From: Oscillospiraceae bacterium | GTDB taxonomy: Bacteria; Bacillota; Clostridia; Oscillospirales; Oscillospiraceae | Length of the DNA: 64,000 nucleotides | Direction of reading: 5' to 3' | NCBI GenBank assembly: GCA_009780175.1 | Contig: WRAO01000003.1 | Location: 51,303-115,302 of the forward strand | Shown here: piece by piece, positions 43,601 through 51,201 of the stretch | How positions within the stretch are numbered: position 1 is the first letter of the stretch | Layout: every line of letters begins with the position of its first letter | Translations under genes and position numbers: made by a program | Notes under the pieces: generated by a model | Seen by the model: only the letters and a program-made list of their open reading frames with translations | Database searches by the model: none | Told to the model about the DNA's origin: nothing

Positions 43601-43712
43601 AATCCCGCCTAATAGTGAAGGTCAGGGCGGCAATCCCAATCCGCTGTTTATTTGGAGAGATGGTAGGTTTGTAGCTAACCCGGCTTTCCATTGGACTCGC
43701 CCGGGAGCGTAA
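40431..43712 (+). CDS. C-terminal part of the giant envelope protein: BIG2 repeats, SLH, SH3-like and M23 peptidase domains
   Basis: This is the downstream frame of the gene that starts at 38108; genuine homology begins near 40457 (VTAGNAGTAIITV). Several BIG2 repeats follow (IIWSSDDPSIATVNQNGNVT, TWTTSNPNVVIVDQNG, ...), then a copper-amine-oxidase-N-like domain, another BIG2 repeat, SLH repeats (FVDVSTSASNWAFRYVYA, ...), an SH3-like segment (LGILPVGTTLRVVPV) and an M23 endopeptidase. M23 zinc ligands appear as HWAID and HLHFEIW, with YMHLEEY. It probably cuts peptidoglycan while anchored to the wall. The open frame can begin at TTG 40431, but no ribosome site supports separate translation. 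Confidence 0.85.
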   Translation: MPRSINMALVTAGNAGTAIITVTVNGTTLTATCIVNVVVIPTGITLNYTARTLMINNPARSSVWLQATVDAASGLAGTIIWSSDDPSIATVNQNGNVTAVAEGVTYIRATVLGSGVVAVARITVGVEVISLSIPETARLEINGPVFESQVLPLTIDPANATDQRVTWTTSNPNVVIVDQNGRITAIGGGQARVTVTSLCSGVQSSTLVTVIVRVTHVLVDQSEMFLVIDGNTRGRGRLNVTVLPQNATNRAVTFEGYDRNIISVSSDGWVTARDGGVTQVTVRSVCNDGIYSSTVVTVIVTAVGISLHPAAVSMTVSNTAITDQVQLRATVYPENATSLIRWISSNTSVVRVDEEGRLHAVRPGEATVTAWIDGRSASSRVIVEPEIVLKMDWGGIFVNGEVMYRSFPGATRVGAHMMAPISVLADATRGASSWSPETRTAQVFLDGRIFDFTIGSRTMGVRYNGQASPSSTVTLPAAPMVFDLHPGQVFVPVQAVFEAIGWNVYEWVGIPGQEYVLLTRMDLSGNVEGHWTQVLAKMEHARGPENWNLLPPTGIILQDAPQIEVGRPRQLNAVVLPAIERLDSSLVRWESDNPNIVRVDESGTATGVAQGRATITAINALDHRATIQVNIVPATAPPFDWRFVDVSTSASNWAFRYVYAISSMGIMQGDGSYFSPHAEISNIQIIATMHRILHGGMPWEPDWSAPYIQWAHDNNIILDVDGPFYPHRAALRQDIARYMHRFLGRPSSPNSPEWENVPDRGQIGPHPLVNYRLNIYNSTALRWAHHNGIIMGDGYGRINPQGQATRAEAAAMLVRLMRDVQGRHIPTPPQLPATMDRWVITDAPVRPTTHDPHTELGILPVGTTLRVVPVVGMQHAGSNIWYQIWFGNRYAFVHSGYLGDAEPPPMFDVRWPAPNVYRINFPFWTTGGGNHWAIDINSVREEVVAVASGAVEFRGIWGGGSGRTIRINHYVPGQRADYRSLYMHLEEYRIGLNVPVRAGQVIGISGDHESPDNFHLHFEIWRPGGWRSQDAFNPLECYHPSDYNNQIMFRHAPLDYRIPPNSEGQGGNPNPLFIWRDGRFVANPAFHWTRPGA

Positions 43713-43739
43713 AGATTTGTTTATAGAGGAGAATATCTC

Positions 43740-44462
43740 ATGAAAAAACTAAAAATCATTTCCATAGCAATTCTGTGTCTTGTGGTATGCTTATCCATAT
43801 CAGCATGTTCTTATGTAGAGGATAATTCCCCGCCTTTGATCGTGAATGCACCTGTACCTATAGAGGAACCCGTTGCTCCGCAAGAAAACTATGTTGCTAC
43901 TCTACCAGCAGAAAATCCAGCTTCTTTGCCTGAAAGTGGAGATGGCAGTGCTACCGATCAAACGAGCCATATTGATGCTATAACAGAAGATGATATTTAT
44001 ATTTTAGCTGCCCCTCTGCCGACAACGGGAATGCCAGATGTTCCTTTCCCGTGGCCTAATGCTCTTCCGCAACACGTGCCGGGGTCGATTAGGCTAAGAG
44101 ACGCAGATTCGCTTCGAGCAGATTTCTATCTACCATACACCCCACAACTGCGAGCCGCTTTTTATATGATACCGGGTTGCTTTGAGGATTTGGTTCAAGG
44201 TCGTCCCGGCGCAATAGTGTGGATCAATGAAAATTTACTTGGCACTGGGGATAATGATTATCCATATATAATGCCTTTATTGCGTTTTGTGCAACATTTT
44301 AATATCTCAAGAGAAGAATTTGTGGCTGTAGCCGAAGGTCTGAGAGAAGCCTATATAGCATTAGGCCATGACATTACAGACGAACTATTTGAAATCCCCA
44401 ACGCGGACATCATCTTCACCTTCGACAACGACATCATCCGCTACTTCTACCGCCGGGCATAG
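43740..44462 (+). CDS. Lipoprotein, first of a tandem pair
   Basis: A 240-residue lipoprotein of unknown function. The signal ends in SISAC (Cys23). A Pro/Glu-rich linker to about residue 85 precedes a conserved core (PLPTTGMPDVPFPWP, PQHVPGSIRL), a helical region, and a conserved C-terminus (NADIIFTFDNDIIRYFYRRA). It shares core and C-terminus with the next gene, 15 bases downstream. It starts 27 bases after the M23-containing gene with AGGAGA, so it belongs to that operon. A partner or regulator of the wall enzyme is possible. The body is AT-rich relative to the window, except for its last 60 bases. Confidence 0.8.
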   Translation: MKKLKIISIAILCLVVCLSISACSYVEDNSPPLIVNAPVPIEEPVAPQENYVATLPAENPASLPESGDGSATDQTSHIDAITEDDIYILAAPLPTTGMPDVPFPWPNALPQHVPGSIRLRDADSLRADFYLPYTPQLRAAFYMIPGCFEDLVQGRPGAIVWINENLLGTGDNDYPYIMPLLRFVQHFNISREEFVAVAEGLREAYIALGHDITDELFEIPNADIIFTFDNDIIRYFYRRA

Positions 44463-44477
44463 GTAGGGGAAAAATCC

Positions 44478-45182
44478 ATGAACAGAGTAAAAATGATATG
44501 CGTAGCAAGTTTCTTTGTTAGCCTGTGTTTGGTGGTATCAGCGTGCGCTAATACCGAAACTATTCCAGCTTCACTGCCTCCAGCAATCAGCTCTCCCATC
44601 CCAACAGAAGCAACTACTCCTGTGGTGGAGCCTCCGACAAATCAGACGGAGCAGGTGTCTACTTTGCCAGAATACCCCGGCACTCTAACAGGAGAGGGTG
44701 CCGTACAGGTACCTCCTACCGCAGAGGATGGAATCGAAGTACTAGGCGCACCTTTACCGCCTGCCGGTATGCCAGATGTTCCGTTCCCGTGGCCGGACCA
44801 CCTGCCGCAACACGTACCAGGGTCGATTCGATTGCACTCAGATATTGAAGGATGGCTTGGTATGCCCTATCCAGCACAGCATCGCTATATTTTTTATAGC
44901 ATACCTGGGATCATTTTGGGATTGATAGATGACCAAAATGCGCTAAATGAGTTTTTAAATGCTCTTACCGAAGCAACGCACCTATATGAGATGCCGCTAA
45001 TGCTTCTTGTGCAACATTTTAATATTCCCAAGGAAGATTTTGTTGAGGCAATAGAAGAATCGAGAGCGCGCAGAATAGAGCTAGGCTTTGATCTCTACGA
45101 CGAACTACACGAACTCCCCAACGCCGACATCATATTCACCTTCGACAATGATATCATCCGCTACTTCTACCGCCGTGCATAG
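44478..45182 (+). CDS. Lipoprotein, second of a tandem pair
   Basis: A 234-residue paralog of the preceding product. Lipobox VVSAC (Cys23), a Pro/Thr linker, then the same core (PLPPAGMPDVPFPWP, PQHVPGSIRL), helical region (LLVQHFNIPKEDF) and C-terminus. The last ~60 bases of the two genes differ at only about six positions while the rest is much more diverged, so the 3' ends look conserved by selection or gene conversion. No known family was recognised. Confidence 0.8.
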   Translation: MNRVKMICVASFFVSLCLVVSACANTETIPASLPPAISSPIPTEATTPVVEPPTNQTEQVSTLPEYPGTLTGEGAVQVPPTAEDGIEVLGAPLPPAGMPDVPFPWPDHLPQHVPGSIRLHSDIEGWLGMPYPAQHRYIFYSIPGIILGLIDDQNALNEFLNALTEATHLYEMPLMLLVQHFNIPKEDFVEAIEESRARRIELGFDLYDELHELPNADIIFTFDNDIIRYFYRRA

Positions 45183-45204
45183 ATATAAAGAACGGAGGCA
45201 CACC

Positions 45205-46428
45205 ATGAACCACAAGCGCATCATCGTCCTACTACTCGCCCTAGTGCTCGTGCTCCAGCTATTCCCTCTGTCTGCCCATGCAGAGCAAAGGCGTAGCTTT
45301 GCAGATACGCACAATCATTGGGTGGCAGGGTTTTTGAACTCTTTGGCCGACAGAGAGGTCGAGATTTTCCGAGGCATTCAACAAGATGGCCGCTACTACT
45401 TACGCCCCAACCAACACATCACCCGCGCGGAGTTCGCCGCAGTGCTGGTGAGAGTGTTTGACTTGTACGACCCCACCGCCCCGAACCCGTTCCTTGATGT
45501 ATATGGGGGCGCATGGTACGCGACATATTTAGCCTCCGCAGCAGAGGCAGAAATCGTACACGGAGCAAACGCGGCAGGAACGATCTTCAATCCCCGTGCG
45601 CTTTTGACCCGGCAGGAAGCCATGGTCATGATCGCCCGTATCTGTCTGGAACTACCATACTTTGACGATATCGACGAAGACGAATGGGAAGAGATACTTG
45701 ACCGTTTCCTCGATGTGGACGCCAAAGACGCTTGGGCAAGCGAAGGCGCGGTTTTCGTGGTCTACCATCAGATCATCCGTGGTATCGCGCAGGGCGATGG
45801 TGCGTATTTCCTGCAACCCCACGGCAGAACAACCCGCGCAGAAGTTGTCGCTATGATCGAGGGGATGCTAAACCGTATCCACATCGAACGTGTCTTCAAT
45901 CAAGACCGGGAGTATGATGTTGTGTATCCCGAAATGCCACAAACTCCTCCATATCCGCAGCAACCGCCACCACCACCCCCGCCTCCAACTCCGACACCGC
46001 CCCCGCCGATTCCGGATGTAAATCGGAACGACCTATGGGCCGCATATCAAAGCGCGGGTGGAGATGTTGACCTTGCCTTCACGTTCACGCCGGGGAGCTT
46101 CGGGGCGTTCCTCACGGCATATAACGATGTGTTCCGGGTGCTGTCCAACGCTTGGTCTACGCAGGAGGAAATAGACGCGGCGTATGACGCTTTGGACGCG
46201 GCACGGGCTAACCTTGTACCACTGCCGCCAGCGGACTATCTGCGGGAGGCAATCATCATGGGCGAGGTCAGTGAGCAACTGCCGGACAGATTCACCCCGG
46301 CAAGCCATGCGAATATGATGAACGCGCTGAACACCGCAAGAGCCGCCGCCAACGGCGGATCAGATGCCGCGCAGTCTGCCGCCGCGAGGAACTTGATGAA
46401 TGCGATTCGGGCGTTGCAGCCAGTGTAG
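45205..46428 (+). CDS. SLH-domain wall protein with Pro-rich linker and C-terminal helical (FIVAR-like) domain
   Basis: A 407-residue secreted protein. Signal peptide to about residue 27 (SAHAE). Three SLH repeats (about 28-215) with FADTHNHWVAGFLNSL, FLDVYGGAWYATYLAS and a third copy at FLDVDAKDAWASEG. A proline tract (about 240-272) leads to a helical module of about 130 residues (VFRVLSNAWSTQEEIDAAYDAL in outline, then AARNLMNAIRALQ), which resembles FIVAR repeats. ATG 45205 follows CGGAGG. Last gene of the operon that begins at 38108. Confidence 0.87.
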   Translation: MNHKRIIVLLLALVLVLQLFPLSAHAEQRRSFADTHNHWVAGFLNSLADREVEIFRGIQQDGRYYLRPNQHITRAEFAAVLVRVFDLYDPTAPNPFLDVYGGAWYATYLASAAEAEIVHGANAAGTIFNPRALLTRQEAMVMIARICLELPYFDDIDEDEWEEILDRFLDVDAKDAWASEGAVFVVYHQIIRGIAQGDGAYFLQPHGRTTRAEVVAMIEGMLNRIHIERVFNQDREYDVVYPEMPQTPPYPQQPPPPPPPPTPTPPPPIPDVNRNDLWAAYQSAGGDVDLAFTFTPGSFGAFLTAYNDVFRVLSNAWSTQEEIDAAYDALDAARANLVPLPPADYLREAIIMGEVSEQLPDRFTPASHANMMNALNTARAAANGGSDAAQSAAARNLMNAIRALQPV

Positions 46429-46447
46429 AGACTGGACGGAAAATAGC

Positions 46448-46474
46448 AGGGGGCGGAATCAAATTCCGCCCCCT
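46448..46474. terminator. Bidirectional terminator between the SLH gene and the relaxase gene
   Basis: AGGGGGCGGAAT pairs perfectly with ATTCCGCCCCCT around CAA, followed by TTCCTT on the plus strand; TATTTTCC follows on the minus strand. Confidence 0.82.
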
Positions 46475-46478
46475 TTCC

Positions 46479-47750
46479 TTATCTTTCCATATTCCAATCC
46501 CGATTTCTGCGTTTCGGCTGCGGTGACACTATCTCTTCCGCTTTCCGAATCCGCTCAATTTCCCGCAACTGCTCGGATAGGGGTATGCGAGAATCGCTTA
46601 GTCTTTCTTTTTCGGCAAGTAGTCGCTCACGCTCCCTTTTCCATGCGTTAGTTGGGATTTTGTTCTCCCTGTTTCTGAGAGGTTTCAGGTACGCGCTTGC
46701 GGATTTGTATTGCTCTATCTTGGCTAGAAGCTCATCCCCAAGCTCCGCTTTTTCATACGAATAAAGAGTGCAATAGTGTTTGTAATAAGGGTAATTTTCA
46801 CGCCGGATTGCCGCTTGGCGCAGGTGTTCGTCTAGCGCATTTATCCGACCATCAATCTCTTTCATCCGCTCTTGTATTTTCCCTTGCCCGCTCAGTAGCT
46901 CTTTGATTTGCTCCTCGGCGGTAGGCACCTTTGCGGGTTCGGGTGTCGGTGTAAGCAACTCACGCTTTAGCCAATCTGTTAGCTTGCGAATTTGCTCTTT
47001 GAGCTTTTCGATTTGCCGATTGATAAACCCGATTTCACGATTGTGATTGCCCCGATCCGTGGCAATGCCTTTCTGCTCCATCTGGTGAGCGGCAACGCCC
47101 AGATGGATGGTAGGGATTTGCTCAATGCCCTGCCGCTCGTATGAGCGGTGGTCAATTCTGGCGGCGTGATTCCCGCGCTCCAACGTGGCGTTGACTGCCA
47201 CCGCCCATGCCTCCCGCCAGACTTCGGCTTTCGTCTGCTCGTTCCAATCAATGGTCGGAATTTTCTTGCCAGCCACTTTATGCGCTTTCATACCCCACTC
47301 TCCGTCCCGTTCAATGGGACGCATGGTGAGCATAATGTGAGCGTGTGGGTTGCCCTGTTTGGTGTCGTGGATTGCAAAGTCCGCGCACATACCCGCCGAA
47401 ACAAAATGCTGGTTCACATACTCCCGCACAAGGGAAATGTTTTGCTCTCGTGTCAATTCCAACGGCAAGGCAAGCTGTATCTCTCTTACTAATTGACTGT
47501 TGCTTGCCTTCTCGATTTTTTCCACGGCGTTCCACAACGTCGCGCGATCTGCATACTCGGCGGGGGCATGGTTGGGGAGTAGGATTTCCGAAAACACAAC
47601 CCCCTTTTTGCGGGTGTAATCGTGTGTCATACCGTCATATTCGTTTTTGATTCTTTCTGCGGCACGGTAAGCAGCGGCGGCAACGGCAGACTTGCCGCCT
47701 TTGCCTCTGTTGATGATCTTAATACTGCAATGGTAAATCGCGATAGGCAT
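46479..47750 (-). CDS. MobA/MobL-family (MobQ) relaxase
   Basis: A 423-residue relaxase that would nick DNA at the transfer origin and pilot the strand into a recipient. The N-terminal domain begins AIYHCSIKIINRGKGGKSAV with the catalytic Tyr region near residue 28 (AAYRAAERI), and has the HUH metal site in HDTKQGNPHAHIML. The C-terminal half is a charged coiled coil. ATG 47750 follows AAAGGAG. It is transcribed away from the origin-like region directly upstream, as is normal for MobQ systems. Confidence 0.92.
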   Translation of the reverse strand: MPIAIYHCSIKIINRGKGGKSAVAAAAYRAAERIKNEYDGMTHDYTRKKGVVFSEILLPNHAPAEYADRATLWNAVEKIEKASNSQLVREIQLALPLELTREQNISLVREYVNQHFVSAGMCADFAIHDTKQGNPHAHIMLTMRPIERDGEWGMKAHKVAGKKIPTIDWNEQTKAEVWREAWAVAVNATLERGNHAARIDHRSYERQGIEQIPTIHLGVAAHQMEQKGIATDRGNHNREIGFINRQIEKLKEQIRKLTDWLKRELLTPTPEPAKVPTAEEQIKELLSGQGKIQERMKEIDGRINALDEHLRQAAIRRENYPYYKHYCTLYSYEKAELGDELLAKIEQYKSASAYLKPLRNRENKIPTNAWKRERERLLAEKERLSDSRIPLSEQLREIERIRKAEEIVSPQPKRRNRDWNMER

Positions 47751-47778
47751 TGCTCCTTTCTTCGTGTTGCAACCCAAA

Positions 47779-47826
47779 ACAAGATGAGGCGCGTTAAAGT
47801 ATCTGCTTTAACGCGCCTCATCTTGT
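47779..47826. repeat. 21-bp perfect inverted repeat upstream of the relaxase
   Basis: Both arms match exactly, with a six-base loop TATCTG at 47800-47805. It lies 28 bases upstream of the relaxase start. It could be a relaxosome/priming structure or a transcription terminator. Confidence 0.85.
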
Positions 47827-48002
47827 CGGCCTTGGGGGTTCGGGGGCAGCGGCAAGCAGTCCCCGTCAGACAAAGGAAAGGCGCAGAGCCTTTCCTTTGT
47901 CTGCAAGGCGTTGTGAGGTGGCGGGAGCCGCCGGGCAACGCCTACAAGTGGCAGGGCCACTTGTCCGTGCCGCAAGGCACGGTAGCCCCCGGCAGGGCGC
48001 AC

Positions 48003-48034
48003 ATACCACGTTAGTGGTATATAAGTGCGCCGTT
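48003..48034 (+). other. Putative oriT with MobQ-type nick core
   Basis: A 7-bp inverted repeat (ATACCAC-GTTA-GTGGTAT, 48003-48020) is followed directly by ATAAGTGCGCC (48021-48031). MobQ/IncQ-type origins such as those of RSF1010 and pIP501 have an inverted repeat followed by TAAGTGCG with the nick close to its end, so by analogy cleavage would fall near 48029-48031. Confidence 0.8.
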
Positions 48035-48054
48035 GGAAGGCGGGAGAGGAGGCG

Positions 48055-48417
48055 TTAGCCATCCTCTCCCGTGCCGCCGCCCTCGCCCGATAGGGCGGGG
48101 CCGGCGGCCTGTTGCGGCGTTGTGTCGGCTCTCGCCGAGGCTACTTCGCCTCGTTGCGGGTGTTTGATTCTGCGCAGAGCTTTGCGGGCGAACTCGGTGT
48201 CGAGCGTCTCCTTGAGAAAGGTCTTGATCTGCTCCTCGGTATACTCCGCAGGGTCGGAGATGAAGCTCTCCAAGAGCGCCCCGCGCTGAATCAAGCGGCG
48301 GGTTCTGGCCTTGCGTTCGTCCTCTTTATGCTTCTGGACGAGCTGTTTCCGCTGATTCTCTAGTTGTGCGATCTGATCCTCAATACTTGTGATTCTCTCA
48401 ACTTTGGTTTTTCCCAT
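48055..48417 (-). CDS. DUF3847-type small coiled-coil protein of the mobile element
   Basis: A 120-residue protein. Residues 1-45 form a Gln/Lys-rich coiled coil (IEDQIAQLENQRKQLVQKH); the rest is basic then Gly/Ala-rich. Such DUF3847 proteins accompany MobL relaxases in clostridial elements and probably act as relaxosome accessories (inference). The start at 48417 follows AAAGGAG. It is encoded on the far side of the putative oriT from the relaxase. Confidence 0.8.
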   Translation of the reverse strand: MGKTKVERITSIEDQIAQLENQRKQLVQKHKEDERKARTRRLIQRGALLESFISDPAEYTEEQIKTFLKETLDTEFARKALRRIKHPQRGEVASARADTTPQQAAGPALSGEGGGTGEDG

Positions 48418-48489
48418 GTGATGTTCTCCTTTGATTGTTTTAGCTTGGGGAATGGAAAAGGGGATGGCTTTTGCCATCCCCTTACTGTG

Positions 48490-50268
48490 TTATGCTGTTT
48501 TCATTCTTGTCCGCTTCGCCCTCCGATTAGCGGCATACCGCCGCTGGGCCTCTCTGTGTCGCGTCCGTTTATACCGCGCGAACTCCTCGGCCTCAATTTC
48601 CCCCTGCGACGGTTCCGGCATCGGCACTTCAAACTTGCCGATAAAGTTGAGGAAGATTTCCACATCCTGCTCACGCTCACCGCCGGACTTGTCCGCCTGA
48701 TGCACGACGATCCGCTCAATATATTCCGCGATCATGGCGGAGGTCAATTCAGAGAAATCATTATGCCGCTTCACAATCTCGATGAAGCTCTCGGCGCGGT
48801 TCCCATCGGCGGCGAAGGTGTTGAGTTCGGCTCGTATCTGCACGGCAGAGCTTTCAAGTTCCGCTTGCTCCTGCTCGTACTCTTGCGACAACGCCTCGAA
48901 GCGTTTGTCCGTGAGCTTTCCGCTCACATTGTCCTCGTAAATCCTCCGAATGAGCGTGTTGAGTTCCGTGATCCGCTTCTCCTCTCTGGCAAGTCTCCTC
49001 CGATGGGCTTTCACCGTCTCGACTTCGCGGATAGCGGAATCCTCACGTACCCGCCGAATAAATTCAGCCTCGTTCGTTTTTACAAACTCGCTCACCCGCT
49101 TGATCGCATCGAGGATCAGGTCGCGCAGAGTGGCGGTACGGACATAGTGGGAGGTGCAAGTGCGACCAAAACGGATCGCGGACAAGTCGTAGGTCGAACA
49201 AGTGTACTCATCCTTCGGGCTACGGGTTCGCGTTTTTCCTTCTTTGTCCACATAGGTTTTCGCATATGACCGCCTATGATTGTAGAGCTTCGCCCCGCAG
49301 TCCGCGCAAAACACCAAACCCGTGAGCGGATTCGCTTCACCTGTCGAATCAGTCCGACGGACGGTCTTCCGGCATCGCTGTGCTGTCTCCCACGTTTCGG
49401 GGTCTACGATCCGTGGATGCGTGTTCTCGAAGATCACCCACTCCTCTCTGGGCCTCTCCTTTGACCGCTTGTCCTTGTAGGATTCTTTGGCGGAGCGGAA
49501 ATTCACCGTATGCCCCATATATTCCGGCTTTTTCAAAATGTCCGAAATACTCGTGCCGCTCCAAACAGACGACCCGCCTGTATCTGAGTAATTCACAAGT
49601 CCATGTGCGGCTTTGTACTGCTTGGGGCAGAGAATTTTTTCCGCAGTCAATATCCGAGCAATCTTATGCGGCCCTTTGCCCTCGATGGTAAGTTGGAAAA
49701 TCCGACGTACCACCTCGGCGGCTTCTGGATCAATGATCCATTTGCTCTTGTCCTCCGGGTCGAGCCTGTAGCCATAGATGGGCATGAAGGTGAGCCGCTT
49801 GCCAGCCATCCCATTTGCTTTGTGCGCGGCTTTGATTTTCCGGCTGGTGTCCCGCAGAAACCATTCTGACATGATGTTGAGGAAAGGTGCGAACTCGCTG
49901 CTCTCACTATTCTTGCTGTCGATATTGTTGCCGATGGCGATGAAGCGGACGCCTTTCTCTCGGAAGAAAACCTCGGTGTAATACCCGGTTTGCAGATACT
50001 CCCGCCCAATCCGGCTCATGTCCTTGACGATCACCGTGCCGACATTGCCTTTCTCAATCTCGGCGATCATCGTTTTCCATCCGGGGCGGTCGAAATTCCC
50101 TCCCGTGAATCCGTCATCCGTGAAGTGGATGACATTACAAAAACCATGCTGGGCGGCGTATGCCTCCAACATGGTTTTCTGGTTTTGGATAGAGCCGCTC
50201 TCGCCATGAAGCTCATCGTCACGGCTCAGACGTTCATATAGGGCAGTGATCTTTGTCTGCTTGCTCAT
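48490..50268 (-). CDS. Large serine recombinase (TnpX/integrase type)
   Basis: A 592-residue recombinase that would excise and insert the element. The resolvase domain (about 1-150) carries the catalytic serine in YERLSRDD and VKDMSRIGREY. The recombinase domain (about 170-290) shows GYRLDPEDKSKW-type and SISDILKKPEYMG. A zinc ribbon follows (CADCGAKLYN, later CSTYD... RTCTSHY), then a coiled coil (about 420-480) and a C-terminal DUF4368-like region. GGAGGGAG precedes the ATG. The nearest type is TnpX of Tn4451-like elements, which uses a 2-base crossover. Confidence 0.93.
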   Translation of the reverse strand: MSKQTKITALYERLSRDDELHGESGSIQNQKTMLEAYAAQHGFCNVIHFTDDGFTGGNFDRPGWKTMIAEIEKGNVGTVIVKDMSRIGREYLQTGYYTEVFFREKGVRFIAIGNNIDSKNSESSEFAPFLNIMSEWFLRDTSRKIKAAHKANGMAGKRLTFMPIYGYRLDPEDKSKWIIDPEAAEVVRRIFQLTIEGKGPHKIARILTAEKILCPKQYKAAHGLVNYSDTGGSSVWSGTSISDILKKPEYMGHTVNFRSAKESYKDKRSKERPREEWVIFENTHPRIVDPETWETAQRCRKTVRRTDSTGEANPLTGLVFCADCGAKLYNHRRSYAKTYVDKEGKTRTRSPKDEYTCSTYDLSAIRFGRTCTSHYVRTATLRDLILDAIKRVSEFVKTNEAEFIRRVREDSAIREVETVKAHRRRLAREEKRITELNTLIRRIYEDNVSGKLTDKRFEALSQEYEQEQAELESSAVQIRAELNTFAADGNRAESFIEIVKRHNDFSELTSAMIAEYIERIVVHQADKSGGEREQDVEIFLNFIGKFEVPMPEPSQGEIEAEEFARYKRTRHREAQRRYAANRRAKRTRMKTA

Positions 50269-50282
50269 AGGGTTCTCCCTCC

Positions 50283-50306
50283 AAGCAAGCGGCTCATTTG
50301 CAGTGA
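50283..50306 (+). repeat. 24-bp inverted repeat, copy 1
   Basis: AAGCAAGCGGCTCATTTGCA plus GTGA, in the leader of the recombinase gene. An exact inverted copy lies at 52266-52289, near the other end of the element. Confidence 0.85.
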
Positions 50307-50310
50307 CAAG

Positions 50311-50339
50311 AGTATATCATAGAATCCAATCATTTTCAA
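50311..50339 (-). promoter_or_regulatory. Promoter of the serine recombinase gene
   Basis: On the minus strand TTGAAA (50339-50334), a 17-base spacer and TATACT (50316-50311). The -35 box overlaps the end of the TnpW-like gene. Confidence 0.6.
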
Positions 50340-50560
50340 TCGTTCGCCGTCCTTTTCGTCGCAATTTCATTCTGGATCATGCGGAGCATCTTATCGTCCA
50401 TTGTCTCCTTGCTGGTCTGGCTAAAATGCACCGTGACATGGTAGGTGGTAGACCCGATACGCCTCGTAAATCTCCCCGTCTGCGTTGACTGCTTTCCTCC
50501 CTCGTGATAAACTTGTTTCGTTCTGGTGTTCCTGCCTGCGTAACCTCTTCTTGTTTTCAA
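50336..50560 (-). CDS. TnpW-like small transposon protein
   Basis: The last ~45 residues (TRRIGSTTYHVTVHFSQ, SKETMDDKMLRMIQNE) match the short TnpW proteins encoded beside large serine recombinases. The start is unclear: no ATG lies close upstream in frame. TTG at 50560 is given here; a GAGGGAGG site nearer to the domain (about 50507) has no ordinary start codon after it. Function unknown; it probably regulates or assists the recombinase. Confidence 0.6.
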   Translation of the reverse strand: MKTRRGYAGRNTRTKQVYHEGGKQSTQTGRFTRRIGSTTYHVTVHFSQTSKETMDDKMLRMIQNEIATKRTAND

Positions 50561-50661
50561 TGTCTGTATACGCGATTCCTCCTTCGCACAATGATGATGG
50601 GAAATGACTCCCTCATATATATGGTCAAATATATGGGCGATTTCGGAACTGTTTTTTAGAC

Positions 50662-51201
50662 GTGCCAAAAAAATATTTTTGCGAAGATGGTGATGGGGTG
50701 AAGGCGACTGTAGAACACTTGGCTTTGAAACGCGAAGCAGACAAAATCGCCCTGCTCCGTTTAGAAGCCGCCGCACGGACAGAACAAGATTTCAAATATC
50801 TCATTAAGACATGGGACAGGATCGACGAGAATAGAGAACGCCGGGAACGTAGAGGCGAAATCTTATGCGCCGAGGATAGTCTAAAACGAATGTTCGCGGA
50901 AGGCGAAGTCATTCCTTCGCCCATAGCCCATATCTGGTGGCGGCAGATCGTGCGCGGCAATTTCAACGATGTCATCTTCGATTGTCCGTTGGAGATTCAG
51001 GAACTCACAACAAACACAGACATATTTCTCGCTGTCAAAAAGCTGAACGACGGACAAAAAGAAGTTTTGTACTACACCGCCATCCGCGAGTGGACACCAC
51101 AACGGGTCGCCATGCTCCGAGGGCAAACAGACCGCAATATCCGCAAGGTATATTCCACGATGATCGCAAGCTTACGCCGCAAGTTGGAGGTAAGGAAATG
51201 A
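50662..51201 (+). CDS. Sigma-70-region-4-like regulator of the mobile element
   Basis: A 179-residue protein. Its C-terminal ~60 residues read like sigma region 4 (LNDGQKEVLYYTAIREWTPQRVAMLRG-type helix-turn-helix, then NIRKVYSTMIASLRRKL). The N-terminal part is a charged helical segment with no recognised family. GTG 50662 is a tentative start without a clear ribosome site. Upstream, ATATATGG is repeated (about 50617-50635), a possible control site. It overlaps the next gene by ATGA, so the two are coupled. Such sigma-like genes are common cargo or regulators in clostridial elements. Confidence 0.7.
   Translation: MPKKYFCEDGDGVKATVEHLALKREADKIALLRLEAAARTEQDFKYLIKTWDRIDENRERRERRGEILCAEDSLKRMFAEGEVIPSPIAHIWWRQIVRGNFNDVIFDCPLEIQELTTNTDIFLAVKKLNDGQKEVLYYTAIREWTPQRVAMLRGQTDRNIRKVYSTMIASLRRKLEVRK

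Larger units (their letters stand above)
47751..48054. other. Hairpin-rich transfer-origin region
   Basis: No gene. Five stems follow one another: ACAAGATGAGG... (47779-47799 with 47806-47826, 21 perfect pairs); CAGACAAAGGAAAGGC (47867-47882 with 47888-47903, 16 pairs); CAAGTGGC (47945-47952 with 47956-47963); CCGTGCC (47965-47971 with 47976-47982); and ATACCAC (48003-48009 with 48014-48020), which adjoins the nick-like core. The first may be a terminator between the DUF3847 and relaxase genes. Confidence 0.7.

Noticed and set aside
47779..47826. The 21-bp inverted repeat taken as an attachment site of the element
   Set aside because: It lies in the middle of the element between relaxase and DUF3847 genes, so a transfer-origin structure or terminator is more likely.
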